A DNA stretch of 57,851 bases from positions 1 through 57,851 of the forward strand of contig JAJQHY010000025.1 of NCBI GenBank assembly GCA_021199495.1. The letters are read 5' to 3'. The notes under the pieces were generated by a model. The model made no database searches. It saw nothing but the letters and a program-made list of their open reading frames with translations, and was not told where the DNA came from. Each line of letters begins with the position of its first letter. The first letter of the stretch is position 1. The position numbers were made by a program, and so were the translations under genes. Source of the stretch: Lachnospiraceae bacterium. GTDB taxonomy: Bacteria; Bacillota; Clostridia; Lachnospirales; Lachnospiraceae. This document shows, piece after piece, positions 45,260 to 54,085 of the stretch.

Positions 45260-47485
45260 CTATAAAAAATCAAACTGCATATATTCCTTTTCATTTGTGG
45301 GGCGTGTCTGCACTTTATATTGCTCCAGGATATTTTTCAGGATCAGAAGCGGTTCCCGCTCCGCTGCCTTCGCATAAATCATATGGCGATAAGTATCCTT
45401 CAGCTTATAAACAGCTGCCTCGCCCGGCCCTAAAAGCTGCAACTTAAGGCCATTTCTGACCGCTTTTTGCGCCTGTTCGGTTATGCTCCGTGTCAGATCC
45501 GCTGTACGCTTTTCCTCTTTCCCGCAGATCTGAATCGCCATCATGCAGCCTGCCGGCGGATAATGCAGCAGGCTTCTGTAAGCGATTTCCTGCGCATAAA
45601 AGCTCTTATAATCCTGTGCGGCAGCCGCCTGCACGCTGTAATGCTGCGGCTGGTAGGTCTGGATCACCACATCTCCCGCCTTTACGCCCCGCCCGGCCCG
45701 GCCGGCAGCCTGTGTCAGCAGCTGAAAGGTACGTTCCCCGGAACGGAAATCATGCTCGGAAAGTGATAAATCCGCGGCAATAATGCCCACAAGAGTCACA
45801 TTCGGAAAATCGTGCCCCTTCACAATCATCTGCGTACCCACCAGAATATCCGCCTCCTGCCGTTCAAAGGCTGACAGAATGGCCTGGTGACTGTTTTTCA
45901 ATCTGGTGGTGTCCCCATCCATGCGCAGGACTCTTGCCTGCGGAAACATTTCCCGTACCTTTTCCTCTACCTGCTGTGTCCCGGCTTTAAAACCAAGCAC
46001 GTGGGCAGAGCCGCACTTCGGGCACTTTAACACCTGAGGCTGTGCATAACCGCAGTAATGACAATGCAGCATACCGTCCCTGTGCAGGGACAGAGACACA
46101 CTGCAGTGCGGGCAGGTGACTACATAACCGCAGCTGCGACAGCTTAAGAAGCCTGTATATCCTCTTCTGTTTAAAAATAATAGCGTCTGCTCTTTTTTCT
46201 GAAGGCGGTCTGCAATCTTCTCCTGCAGAAGTCTGCTGAAAATACTGCGGTTGCCTTCTTTTAACTCCGCCCTCAGATCCACAATCTGCGTAGCCGGGAG
46301 ACTGCCGCCGGTCAGGCGTTCGTTTAATTCAAATAATCTGTATTCCCCGCGCTGCGCCGCGTGATAAGCCTCCATGGAAGGTGTAGCGCTTCCAAGCACC
46401 AGATCCGCCCCATGCAATCTCGCAATCTCAGCCGCCACTTCCCTTGCGTGATACCGGGGGCTTAAATCAGATTTATAGGAGTTCTCATGCTCCTCATCTA
46501 TCACGATCAGCCCGATTTTCTCAAACGGGGTAAACAGTGCGGATCTGGGGCCTATGATGACCTGTATTTCACCGTTTTCGGCCCGCCGCATCTGATCATA
46601 TTTTTCCCCCTGAGAAAGGGTGGAATTCATCACGCTCACTCTGGAACCAAAGCGCGTATAAAACCTTCGCAGCGTCTGGTATGTCAGAGATATCTCAGGA
46701 ATCAGGACAATCGCCTGCTCGCCTCTTGCAAGCGTCCGTTCAATCAGTTCCACATATACCGCTGTCTTGCCGCTGCCTGTAATGCCGTGAATCAGATAGT
46801 TCCCCGGACCCGACTTCTGCCTGTGTTTCGTGATTTCTTCAATAATATACCGCTGGTCCCGGCTCAGTGTAAAGGAGATTTTTTCCTCCGGAATTCCCTG
46901 CACCGGGTTGCGCAGCAGCGGAATGCTCTCCACCGTACCGACACCCGCATCCCGCATCCACTGAAGCACAGCGGCACTGATTTTCAGATCCTTGGTGACA
47001 TATTCAAAGGAAAGCTCCGGTTTTTCCATCAGTGCCTTCACCAGACGTGCCCTGGCAGTCTGATGCTTTTGTTCCAGCTGTTCCAGGAGTGCGGACAATT
47101 CTGCCTGCGACAGAAGGGCTGTAACGGTTCTTTTCTCCCGGCCTTCCACCGTCTGCCTGACCGGCAGTACCGTTTTCAAAGCCTGAATCATGGTGACGCC
47201 GTAACGGTTTTTCATAAAATCTGCCAGCTGGATCAGCTTTCCCTGCGCGGTCACACCCTTCTCCTTTAAGGAAATCAGATCCTTGATCTTCGTTTTATCA
47301 TAGGATGGAATCGCCGTCACACCGATACAATAGCCTGTTATCTCTTTATTGGCGGCGCCGAACGGCACCACGACCATGGAGCCAACCCGGACTTCTTCCC
47401 GTAACGCGTCCGGAATGCGGTACTGAAAAGTACGGTCCACCTTTTCATGTGTAATATCCACAATAATATCCGCGTACAGTTCCAT
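45260..47485 (-). CDS. priA: Primosomal protein PriA (3'-5' helicase)
   Basis: Restarts collapsed replication forks by loading the replicative helicase. 741 residues: an N-terminal 3'-binding domain, a winged helix, Walker A GITGSGKTAVYVEL, DEEH box, zinc-binding cysteine pairs between the helicase lobes (CRSCGYVVTCPHC, CHYCG, CPKCGS), and AAGRAGR as motif VI. Gene order priA-def-fmt is conserved in Firmicutes. Confidence 0.97.
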   Translation of the reverse strand: MELYADIIVDITHEKVDRTFQYRIPDALREEVRVGSMVVVPFGAANKEITGYCIGVTAIPSYDKTKIKDLISLKEKGVTAQGKLIQLADFMKNRYGVTMIQALKTVLPVRQTVEGREKRTVTALLSQAELSALLEQLEQKHQTARARLVKALMEKPELSFEYVTKDLKISAAVLQWMRDAGVGTVESIPLLRNPVQGIPEEKISFTLSRDQRYIIEEITKHRQKSGPGNYLIHGITGSGKTAVYVELIERTLARGEQAIVLIPEISLTYQTLRRFYTRFGSRVSVMNSTLSQGEKYDQMRRAENGEIQVIIGPRSALFTPFEKIGLIVIDEEHENSYKSDLSPRYHAREVAAEIARLHGADLVLGSATPSMEAYHAAQRGEYRLFELNERLTGGSLPATQIVDLRAELKEGNRSIFSRLLQEKIADRLQKKEQTLLFLNRRGYTGFLSCRSCGYVVTCPHCSVSLSLHRDGMLHCHYCGYAQPQVLKCPKCGSAHVLGFKAGTQQVEEKVREMFPQARVLRMDGDTTRLKNSHQAILSAFERQEADILVGTQMIVKGHDFPNVTLVGIIAADLSLSEHDFRSGERTFQLLTQAAGRAGRGVKAGDVVIQTYQPQHYSVQAAAAQDYKSFYAQEIAYRSLLHYPPAGCMMAIQICGKEEKRTADLTRSITEQAQKAVRNGLKLQLLGPGEAAVYKLKDTYRHMIYAKAAEREPLLILKNILEQYKVQTRPTNEKEYMQFDFL

Positions 47486-47608
47486 TATCCTCCATCCCGT
47501 TCAGATGCCTCTGTGCGTTCCGGCAGCCGGGACATCTGTTCTCTGCCAACAGTCAGCCCTGCCTTTTCCGTCAGTCAGCATATATTCCTCAACTGCGTTT
47601 CGGCCGGC

Positions 47609-49087
47609 TCAGCCAGCCTGATCTTCCTTCAGGATTTCCGCTATCAGCACTCTCTCATCCATGGGATATTTCACACCCTTAATTTCCTGATAATCCTCAT
47701 GCCCTTTGCCGGCCAGCACAATAATATCACCCGGCTGTCCATGATGAATGGCATAACGGATCGCTTCCTTACGGTCGCAGATCTCGATAAAATCGCCGCC
47801 GGTTTTCTCAATGGAGGAACGGATATCCGCAATGATATCCATAGGCTCCTCAAAGCGGGGGTTGTCACTGGTCACAATCGTAAAGTCCGCGAGTCTGCCA
47901 CTGACCTCCCCCATCTCGTAGCGGCGCAGCTTTGAGCGGTTTCCCCCGCAACCGAAAACACTGACCAGCCTGTTGGGATGGTATTCCTTCAACGTCGTGT
48001 ACAGACTCTCCATCGCCATAGCGTTGTGCGCGTAATCAATCAGAAGCGTAAATTCATCGGAAACATGCACCATCTCAATGCGACCCTTGACCTTCGCCTT
48101 TAAAAGTGCGGCTTCGATATCCTCCCTGGACACCTGAAACTGCAAACAGATGGCGATGGCTGCGAGCGCATTATAGACACTGAATTTACCTGGCGTGGCT
48201 ATGCGGACACGATCCTCAAAGGCACCCTCGACGTCAAAGGCAACTCCAAGCTGTCCGGGTGTTTTTACCAGCTCCATATTTTTCGCCCGCAGGTCATTGT
48301 GTTCTCCAAAGCCATACGTGAACAGGTCACAGGTACGGTTTTCCATGACCTTCGCCGTATGCACATCATCTCCGTTTGCGATGCCTAAGCGGCACTGTTG
48401 AAATAAGAGACTCTTGCAGTGCAGATAATCCTCAAAATCCTGATGCTCCCCCGGGCCGATGTGATCGGGCTCTAAGTTCGTGAAAATGCCATAATCAAAA
48501 ACAAATCCCTGTGTACGATGCAGCATCAATGCCTGACTGGAGACTTCCATCACTACAGCATCAAGCCCCGCGTCTGCCATCTGTGCAAAATAAGACTGCA
48601 CCAGGCAGGATTCCGGCGTGGTATTATCCGCGTGAATGTGCGTTTCTCCGATAATAATCTCAATCGTACCGATCAGACCGACCCTGAAACCGGCATGCTC
48701 TAGGATAGACTTCACCAGATAGGTGGTGGTAGTTTTCCCCTTCGTGCCGGTGATGCCGATCACCTTTAATTTTTCCGCCGGATGATCATAATAGGCCGCG
48801 GAAATAAAGGCCATGGCGTAACGTGTATCCTCCACCAGAATCACTGTAACGTCTTCCGGTGCCTGAACCGGTCGGGAGACAATCAGCACCCTGGCTCCCT
48901 TCGCCGTCACGTCTTCCACCATATCATGGCCGTCAAAATTTGTTCCCACTATGCAGAAAAAGAGGCAGCCCTCCACCGCTTTCCGTGAATCGTTGATAAT
49001 GTCGGTGATTTCCACATCCGTGCTGCCCTGTAAAACGCGATATTGCAGTCTTTCCAGAAGAAAGTTCAGTTTTTTATGAAGAATCAT
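47609..49087 (-). CDS. murE: UDP-MurNAc-tripeptide synthetase MurE (meso-DAP type)
   Basis: Adds the third residue of the peptidoglycan stem peptide. 492 residues. ATP loop GTKGKTTTTYL. The substrate motif DNPR at 408-411 (SDNPRFEEP) indicates meso-diaminopimelate rather than lysine. Start ATG 49087 follows AGGAGG; an open extension to 49222 lies upstream of and across the promoter at 49127-49155 and is not coding. Confidence 0.96.
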   Translation of the reverse strand: MILHKKLNFLLERLQYRVLQGSTDVEITDIINDSRKAVEGCLFFCIVGTNFDGHDMVEDVTAKGARVLIVSRPVQAPEDVTVILVEDTRYAMAFISAAYYDHPAEKLKVIGITGTKGKTTTTYLVKSILEHAGFRVGLIGTIEIIIGETHIHADNTTPESCLVQSYFAQMADAGLDAVVMEVSSQALMLHRTQGFVFDYGIFTNLEPDHIGPGEHQDFEDYLHCKSLLFQQCRLGIANGDDVHTAKVMENRTCDLFTYGFGEHNDLRAKNMELVKTPGQLGVAFDVEGAFEDRVRIATPGKFSVYNALAAIAICLQFQVSREDIEAALLKAKVKGRIEMVHVSDEFTLLIDYAHNAMAMESLYTTLKEYHPNRLVSVFGCGGNRSKLRRYEMGEVSGRLADFTIVTSDNPRFEEPMDIIADIRSSIEKTGGDFIEICDRKEAIRYAIHHGQPGDIIVLAGKGHEDYQEIKGVKYPMDERVLIAEILKEDQAG

Positions 49088-49126
49088 AACGCCTCCTGCT
49101 TCTTGTGCAAGCCCATAGTAACTTAT

Positions 49127-49155
49127 AGAATAACATGAACCAATGTTTTTTTCAA
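49127..49155 (-). promoter_or_regulatory. murE promoter
   Basis: Minus strand TTGAAA (49150-49155), 17 bases, TATTCT (49127-49132), about 40 bases from the ATG. Confidence 0.65.
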
Positions 49156-49275
49156 TGGAAACAACGGGAAATCGATCATGAATTCGATCACAAAAATCGA
49201 TGAAAAGGACATACAGGGGCATCCGGCTTTGCTTTTTATATGAATTTTCAGCTTTTTTATTTGTTTTATCAGTTT

Positions 49276-49320
49276 TTTAGAGAACCGTCACAGTTTCGCC
49301 ACATTTGGGGGGTATATTAT
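49276..49320 (+). promoter_or_regulatory. Regulated promoter of small-RNA copy A
   Basis: Hexamers TTTAGA (49276-49281), GTCACA (49287-49292) and GCCACA (49298-49303) repeat with an 11-base period. Nine bases later is TATATTAT (49313-49320). No housekeeping -35 is present. That geometry (11-base direct repeats in place of a -35) is how PhoB/PhoP-type response regulators activate. The ACAGTTTCG within it also resembles a LytTR/VirR half-site, so the regulator class is open. Confidence 0.6.
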
Positions 49321-49324
49321 GTTT

Positions 49325-49393
49325 CAGATAGTTGATGAACTCACTATCTCCCCCTCATAAGAAATGCAGAAAAAGGTCCTTCGGGGCCTTTTT
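49325..49393 (+). ncRNA. Candidate small RNA, copy A
   Basis: Predicted transcript of about 70 nt. A 5' hairpin AGATAGT/ACTATCT (49326-49332 / 49343-49349) is followed by an unpaired TCCCCCTCATAAG stretch (C run 49350-49354). A terminator follows: a 10-bp stem AAAAAGGTCC with GGGCCTTTTT around a UUCG tetraloop (49370-49393). The C-rich segment is complementary to GGGGGA-type ribosome-binding sites. Short frames through it have no ribosome-binding site or run through the terminator. Confidence 0.75.
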
Positions 49394-49532
49394 CGCATGC
49401 TAGCGTTTTCCCTGAGCAGACCGCTTGAAGTTCACATGGCCATATAAGTCTCAGGGCAACTGAAAATGCTCCGGAATTTTATAAAATGGAAACAGTTTCT
49501 GCCGGATTTTTTTAATTTTGTTTCAAACTTAA

Positions 49533-49577
49533 TTCAGAGAAAAGTCACAGTTTCGCCACAAATTGAGACTATATTAT
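49533..49577 (+). promoter_or_regulatory. Regulated promoter of small-RNA copy B
   Basis: TTCAGA (49533-49538), GTCACA (49544-49549), GCCACA (49555-49560), nine-base gap, TATATTAT (49570-49577). The 17 bases GTCACAGTTTCGCCACA are identical to copy A, while the nine-base gap matches at only three positions. This points to retained function rather than a very recent duplication of the whole segment. Confidence 0.6.
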
Positions 49578-49581
49578 ATTT

Positions 49582-49650
49582 CAGATAGTTGATGAACTCA
49601 CTATCTCCCCCTCATAAGAAATGCAGAAAAAGGTCCTTCGGGGCCTTTTT
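49582..49650 (+). ncRNA. Candidate small RNA, copy B
   Basis: The 78 bases 49579-49656 are identical to 49322-49399, so the predicted transcript, its 5' hairpin, C run and UUCG terminator are the same as in copy A. It ends about 40 bases before the recJ stop codon on the other strand. Confidence 0.75.
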
Positions 49651-49691
49651 CGCATGTACAGACCTTTGAGACCCGCTTTCAGGATGACACG

Positions 49692-51449
49692 TCAACAGTA
49701 GTATTTCATCACGATCTGCAGACTCTCGCGCATCTGATAACGGTTGACCTGCAGCTGGTATACCATATGGAACGGATAAGCGCAGGTATGGGTATAAATC
49801 CGCTTACTGGCGCCGTCTCCGAACTTTTCATCCAGAAAATCATGAAACGGTTTCAGATCCCCGAAAAAAACAACCTGGTGCAGCAGACCGTCCCTGCTTT
49901 TTACCGTAAGCCTGACCGCATTTTGCTTCTGCCCCATGATACTCGCACTGGTCAAAATCAGATTTCTCTCCGCAAACAGCGGTCTGGGATTTGCCACGCC
50001 GCAGGGCTCCATTTTTTCCAGTTCTTTGGCCAGGGCAAGACTTGTGGAGGAAAGCGGGAGGGCCAGATCAATCAGCACTCTTTCCCGGAAGTCGTCCTCC
50101 GTCAGTGTGCACTGCTCATTCAACCGTCGCCGAAGCTCAGCGATTTTTTCCTCAGAATCCATGGAGATACCCGCTGCCATCTTATGTCCGCCGAATTTCG
50201 TGAACAGGTTCTTACAGGCAGACAGCTCAGTAAACATATCGTAGCACTCCATGGAACGGCCGCTGCCTTTTACGCCCTCCTGCGCTTTTGTGAAAATGAT
50301 CGTGGGTCTGTGGCAGGCCTCCCTCACTCTTCCCGCAATAATTCCCGCCACACTCTCATGACAGTCAGGCAGATACTGCACCAGCACCTTATCCAAACTG
50401 CCGTCCGAGGCATCAGCCTGAATCTTGCGGATGGCTTCTTCACTTCCGTTTCTGGTCATCTCTTTGCGCTGCTCATTCAGCTCCTTCAGTTTATGCGCAT
50501 AGACGTATGCCTGCTGCTCATCCTCCATGTCCAGCAAATCCAACGCCATCTGTGCACTCTCAAGCCGCCCCGTCGCGTTGAGACAGGGGCCGATCAAAAA
50601 TCCCAGATGATAGGCGGAAATCTTCTTATTATAGATTTCATAGGCCGCGGCGAGTGCCTTCAGACCGACAGGCGGTCTGGAATTGATTCTCTTCAGTCCC
50701 TGTTTTAGAATTACACGGTTTTCATCGACCAGATCCATCACATCGCATACAGTTGCCAATGCCGCGTAGACGGTCATCTGCGCAATCAGCGGGTGATCTG
50801 AGCCCAACAGAAGCTGGCAGAGCTTCCAGGCTGTCACTGCACCGCAGATTCCCTGAAACGGATACAGGCTGTCAACACGCTTCATGTCCACCACCGCATC
50901 CGCCGGCGGCAAAAGCTCGCGCTTCACGCCCTCTTCCTGAACAAACGGCACTTCATGGTGATCCGTGACAATCACAGTCATTCCATGTGCTTTCGCAAAT
51001 GCAATTTCTTCGGCAGCCGCGATTCCGTTATCACAGGTTAAGATTGTATCAACTCCATCCTGCAGGGCTTCCTCAATCAGGCGAATATTCAGTCCATATC
51101 CGTCCAGAATACGGTGCGGCAGCCGCTCGTCCACCACGGCCCCCAGTTCGCCCAGGCATTTTTTCAGAATAAAGGTGGCGCAGATTCCATCGCAGTCATA
51201 GTCGCCGATGATGCGGATGCGTTTCTGTTCCGCGATCTTTGTGCGCAAAATCCCTGCAGCCTTCTCACAGTCCGGCAGGAGTGCCGGATCATACAGGCCG
51301 GATGGATCATCCTTTAAAAACTGCCCGGCCTTCTCCACATCCCGGATATCTCTGTTGATCAGAATCTGCGCGAAAACAGGACTGATGCCATATTTGCTCA
51401 CCAGTCCTTCTCTGTCGCCCTTTTTATTTTTCAAAAACCACTTTTCCAT
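49692..51449 (-). CDS. recJ: Single-stranded-DNA exonuclease RecJ
   Basis: 5'-3' ssDNA exonuclease for recombination and mismatch repair. 585 residues. DHH-family motifs are GDYDCDG (82-88) and VTDHHEVP; DHHA1 motif GGHKMAAG and an OB domain follow. AGGGGG precedes the ATG by five bases; this G run is complementary to the C run of the neighbouring small RNAs, which may be coincidence. Confidence 0.95.
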   Translation of the reverse strand: MEKWFLKNKKGDREGLVSKYGISPVFAQILINRDIRDVEKAGQFLKDDPSGLYDPALLPDCEKAAGILRTKIAEQKRIRIIGDYDCDGICATFILKKCLGELGAVVDERLPHRILDGYGLNIRLIEEALQDGVDTILTCDNGIAAAEEIAFAKAHGMTVIVTDHHEVPFVQEEGVKRELLPPADAVVDMKRVDSLYPFQGICGAVTAWKLCQLLLGSDHPLIAQMTVYAALATVCDVMDLVDENRVILKQGLKRINSRPPVGLKALAAAYEIYNKKISAYHLGFLIGPCLNATGRLESAQMALDLLDMEDEQQAYVYAHKLKELNEQRKEMTRNGSEEAIRKIQADASDGSLDKVLVQYLPDCHESVAGIIAGRVREACHRPTIIFTKAQEGVKGSGRSMECYDMFTELSACKNLFTKFGGHKMAAGISMDSEEKIAELRRRLNEQCTLTEDDFRERVLIDLALPLSSTSLALAKELEKMEPCGVANPRPLFAERNLILTSASIMGQKQNAVRLTVKSRDGLLHQVVFFGDLKPFHDFLDEKFGDGASKRIYTHTCAYPFHMVYQLQVNRYQMRESLQIVMKYYC

Positions 51450-51509
51450 TGTTTCCCCCTGTAATAAGCAGGCAGGGTATCTTACCCCACCTGCCGTGCC
51501 GGTTATTCT

Positions 51510-51534
51510 ATCATGAGCAAAGGGCGCTCATGAT
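51510..51534 (-). other. Hairpin between the pyrophosphatase gene and recJ
   Basis: ATCATGAGC and GCTCATGAT form a perfect 9-bp stem just after the pyrophosphatase stop. A second one, GGCAGG/CCTGCC, lies at about 51471-51495. Neither has a good U tract. Confidence 0.4.
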
Positions 51535-51545
51535 GTGTTAATTCC

Positions 51546-53201
51546 TTAATTCTCGTGAATCGCGCTCATCATCGCAGGAATCATCTGCTTTTTGCGGGAT
51601 ACCACGCCAGGCAGGATGCAGTGACCATCCGTCACCTTTACCTGGAACGCGTTCTCCACATAATGTGCACTGCCCTCACCCACACAGATCAGATCCGTTG
51701 TTTCCGTAATAATATTGGTAAGCATGAAGAAAAGCAGCTGGGTATCGTTCTTGCCGCAGGTGTCTTCCATGTATGGCTTTACCTTCTGTCCGACGACGTC
51801 CAGCACACTGCTGTTCATGGAAGTAATCTGCGCCACACCGAAGGAAACATCGCCCACACTGAATTTTTTGAAATCCTGGTAGAAAATTTCCTCCGCCGAC
51901 TTCTCCTGCACGTCACTGCCGGCGGCAAACATATCGTTCGCGTATGACTCAATATCCACATGCGCAATATCGGCCAGGTATCTGGCTATATTCTCATCCA
52001 GACTTGTACAGGTCGGAGAACGGAACAAAAGTGTGTCCGAAATAATCGCAGACATCAAAAGGCCGGCGATCTGCGGTGTAATCTCCTGGCGGCTCTCGTG
52101 ATACATCTGTGTAATGATGGTCGCCGTGCAGCCAACGGGCTGATTGCGGAAATAAATCGGGGACAGCGTCTCAATGGAGCCTATACGGTGATGGTCAATG
52201 ATCTCTAAAATCTCGGCATCCCGGATATCATCCACTGCCTGGGATTCCTCATTGTGATCCACAAGCACGACCTGTTTTTTCTTGGTATTAATTAAGTTCC
52301 GGCGGGAAACCGTGCCCTTGCAGCGTCCCTGGCTGTCAATGACCGGGAAGTCGCGCAGACGTGTCTGTCCCATAACCTCTTTAATATAAGGAAGGGCGTC
52401 CCTGGTAGAAAACGTAATCAGATTCTCCGTCCGCATCAGGAAGCGGGCCGGCGTTGCCAGATTGATGATTCTGGCGATCGTATATGTATCCATCGGTGTG
52501 GTAATGACCACACAGCCGCACTGTTTTGCCTGCTCAATCAGATCCGGCATTACTTCGCTGTCACAGCTGATTACCAGGCAGCCGGCGCCTGCCTTTATGG
52601 CGGCAAGCTGAGCTTCCTCTCTGTCAGCCAGTACTACCAGATCGCCCGGCATGGTCCTCTCAGAAATCTGCTCTTCATTGCCCGCGCCGATTAAGACTTT
52701 CCCCTTTATAAAACGCTCATTACCGTCTCCAACCACAATTTTTCCCTGTAGCGTCTTGGCGATACAGCTGTAGAGCGTATGCGCGCTGGAGAGCGGCTTT
52801 ACATCCTCCGGGTTCATAAAGTAACGGGCGATATCTCCAACGGTCAGAAGGCCTTCCAGGTGCTGCTCTTCATCGGTAAAGGGCATCGTCACCGCATTAT
52901 TCTGCGCCAGGATGTCCCACAGTTCCATGACAGTGATGTCCTTCGGCACGTAAGGGTGCGTATGGATTTCCATGTCCCTGGCCTGGCAGCCGACCCCCGG
53001 CATATAGCCGGGCGTTTCCGCATGGAAGGTCTTTAAGACAAATTCCGTTTCCTTGTTCATGTGACCGGCCCGCTTCGGCACATAGACCCAGCCCTCCGGC
53101 GCGGTCCGGTTTTTTAATTCTGCGTAAGCGATGGCGGAGCAGACAGAGTCCGTGTCCGGATTTTTGTGTCCCACCACATAAATGCGTTTTCCTTCGCTCA
53201 T
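51546..53201 (-). CDS. ppaC: CBS-domain manganese-dependent inorganic pyrophosphatase
   Basis: Family II pyrophosphatase hydrolysing PPi. 551 residues, far longer than the ~310 of simple PpaC because a regulatory block is inserted. The DHH domain starts with GHKNPDTDSVCSA (11-23). CBS1 is at about 75-125, a DRTGG domain at about 140-250 and CBS2 at about 255-310. The DHH motif DHHRIGSIE and the DHHA2 domain come last. In studied CBS-PPases adenine nucleotides bind the CBS pair and diadenosine polyphosphates can activate when DRTGG is present. Confidence 0.93.
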   Translation of the reverse strand: MSEGKRIYVVGHKNPDTDSVCSAIAYAELKNRTAPEGWVYVPKRAGHMNKETEFVLKTFHAETPGYMPGVGCQARDMEIHTHPYVPKDITVMELWDILAQNNAVTMPFTDEEQHLEGLLTVGDIARYFMNPEDVKPLSSAHTLYSCIAKTLQGKIVVGDGNERFIKGKVLIGAGNEEQISERTMPGDLVVLADREEAQLAAIKAGAGCLVISCDSEVMPDLIEQAKQCGCVVITTPMDTYTIARIINLATPARFLMRTENLITFSTRDALPYIKEVMGQTRLRDFPVIDSQGRCKGTVSRRNLINTKKKQVVLVDHNEESQAVDDIRDAEILEIIDHHRIGSIETLSPIYFRNQPVGCTATIITQMYHESRQEITPQIAGLLMSAIISDTLLFRSPTCTSLDENIARYLADIAHVDIESYANDMFAAGSDVQEKSAEEIFYQDFKKFSVGDVSFGVAQITSMNSSVLDVVGQKVKPYMEDTCGKNDTQLLFFMLTNIITETTDLICVGEGSAHYVENAFQVKVTDGHCILPGVVSRKKQMIPAMMSAIHEN

Positions 53202-53328
53202 TTACTGACCCCATTGGCAGTCATTGTTTTCAGGAACCCATACGACTATGACCGCTTCTTTTCCCTTCTTTTTAACCCTGTTTTGCAGTCATTGTCTTTT
53301 CTGATCCGGAAGTGACTGCTTATTTTCT

Positions 53329-53976
53329 CTATTTCTTCGTATCCCCGGTCTCAATACCATAACAGAGCTTCAGCTGCTGCACAATCGTATCCACGCAGCC
53401 CTGATATCCCAGCTTGCCGCTGTCAATGCACAGATCATAATTTCTCGCGTCTGTCCAGTTCTGTCCCGTGTAGCATTTATAATAGGTGCCGCGCCGTTTA
53501 TCCACCTTCTCAATATATCTGGTGACTTCCTTTAACTGAAGGTCAGAACGGATGCTCCAGGCACGATCCAGGCGTTTGTCCTCCGGCGCGTGAATGAATA
53601 CTCTCAGCACATTCTGAAAATCCTTCAAAACAAAATCCGCACAGCGGCCGATGATCACACAGCTTTCCTCCGAGGCCACAGCCTTAATCAGCTTCGCCTG
53701 GTAATTAAACAGCTTCTCGCTTGTCACTTCCTCATCCAGGTCCTCCGCCGGCTTTTCATGGTCATAAACGCTCCTGACCAGTCCGAAAAGGAAGCTCGGA
53801 CGCGCCTTTTCGTCCGCCCGCGCAAGCAGATCCTGGTCGATTCCTCTCTCACCGCTGACCATATTCAACAGCTCTTTGTCATAATACGCAATGCCGAGCT
53901 GCTCCGCGAGCATCTGTCCCACAACGCTGCCGCCGCTGCCGTATTGCCTGGCAATGGTAATCACCATTTTCTGCAT
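53329..53976 (-). CDS. Cytidylate-kinase-like family protein
   Basis: 215 residues. The N-terminal P-loop region ITIARQYGSGGSVVGQMLAEQLGIAYYDKELL is characteristic (written in parts: ITIARQYGSGG, then LGIAYYDKELL). This is the family annotated cytidylate kinase-like, common in Clostridia and distinct from true Cmk. The nucleotide substrate is unproven. RVFIHAPEDKRLDR and DKRRGTYYKCYTGQNW are further conserved-looking parts. AGGAGG precedes the ATG. Confidence 0.88.
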   Translation of the reverse strand: MQKMVITIARQYGSGGSVVGQMLAEQLGIAYYDKELLNMVSGERGIDQDLLARADEKARPSFLFGLVRSVYDHEKPAEDLDEEVTSEKLFNYQAKLIKAVASEESCVIIGRCADFVLKDFQNVLRVFIHAPEDKRLDRAWSIRSDLQLKEVTRYIEKVDKRRGTYYKCYTGQNWTDARNYDLCIDSGKLGYQGCVDTIVQQLKLCYGIETGDTKK

Positions 53977-54085
53977 AGAACCCGCCTCCTTTTTTCCTTA
54001 AAACTAAAAGTATTGTACCATGAAAAAAATAAGAGTTCAAGGTATCGGCGGAAATGATTTTATCCCCTTTACGCAATCCTTACCT

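Larger units (their letters stand above)
49088..49691. other. Intergenic region murE / recJ carrying two small-RNA units
   Basis: 604 bases without a protein gene. It holds the murE promoter (minus strand) and two near-copies of a small-RNA unit on the plus strand (49276-49393 and 49533-49650). The ~135 bases between the units contain no further promoter, terminator or ORF that I can support. No third copy was seen in the window. Confidence 0.8.

Noticed and set aside
46487-47269. 260-residue plus-strand ORF opposite priA
   Set aside because: Shadow of priA, with many Cys/His/Arg/Gln typical of the complementary frame.
49088-49222. 45-residue N-terminal extension of MurE
   Set aside because: It overlaps the murE promoter, and the ATG at 49087 has a perfect AGGAGG site.
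49319-49402. Short peptides within the small-RNA copies (frames from ATG 49319 and ATG 49336)
   Set aside because: The first has ATA instead of ATG in copy B and sits at the -10 element. The second runs through the terminator hairpin and changes length between copies. Neither has a ribosome-binding site.
49276-49660. CRISPR or insertion-sequence explanation for the two repeats
   Set aside because: Only two copies, a 257-base period, no spacer pattern, no terminal inverted repeats and no transposase; each copy has its own promoter and terminator.
49767-50708. 313-residue plus-strand ORF opposite recJ
   Set aside because: Antisense to a conserved enzyme; composition typical of a shadow frame and no family resemblance. 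The small-RNA units upstream end in terminators and do not lead into it.
53216-53315. GCAGTCATTGT direct repeats and a GCAGTCA/TGACTGC inverted repeat between the kinase-like gene and the pyrophosphatase gene
   Set aside because: Short, with no U tract and no fit to a known operator; could be chance.
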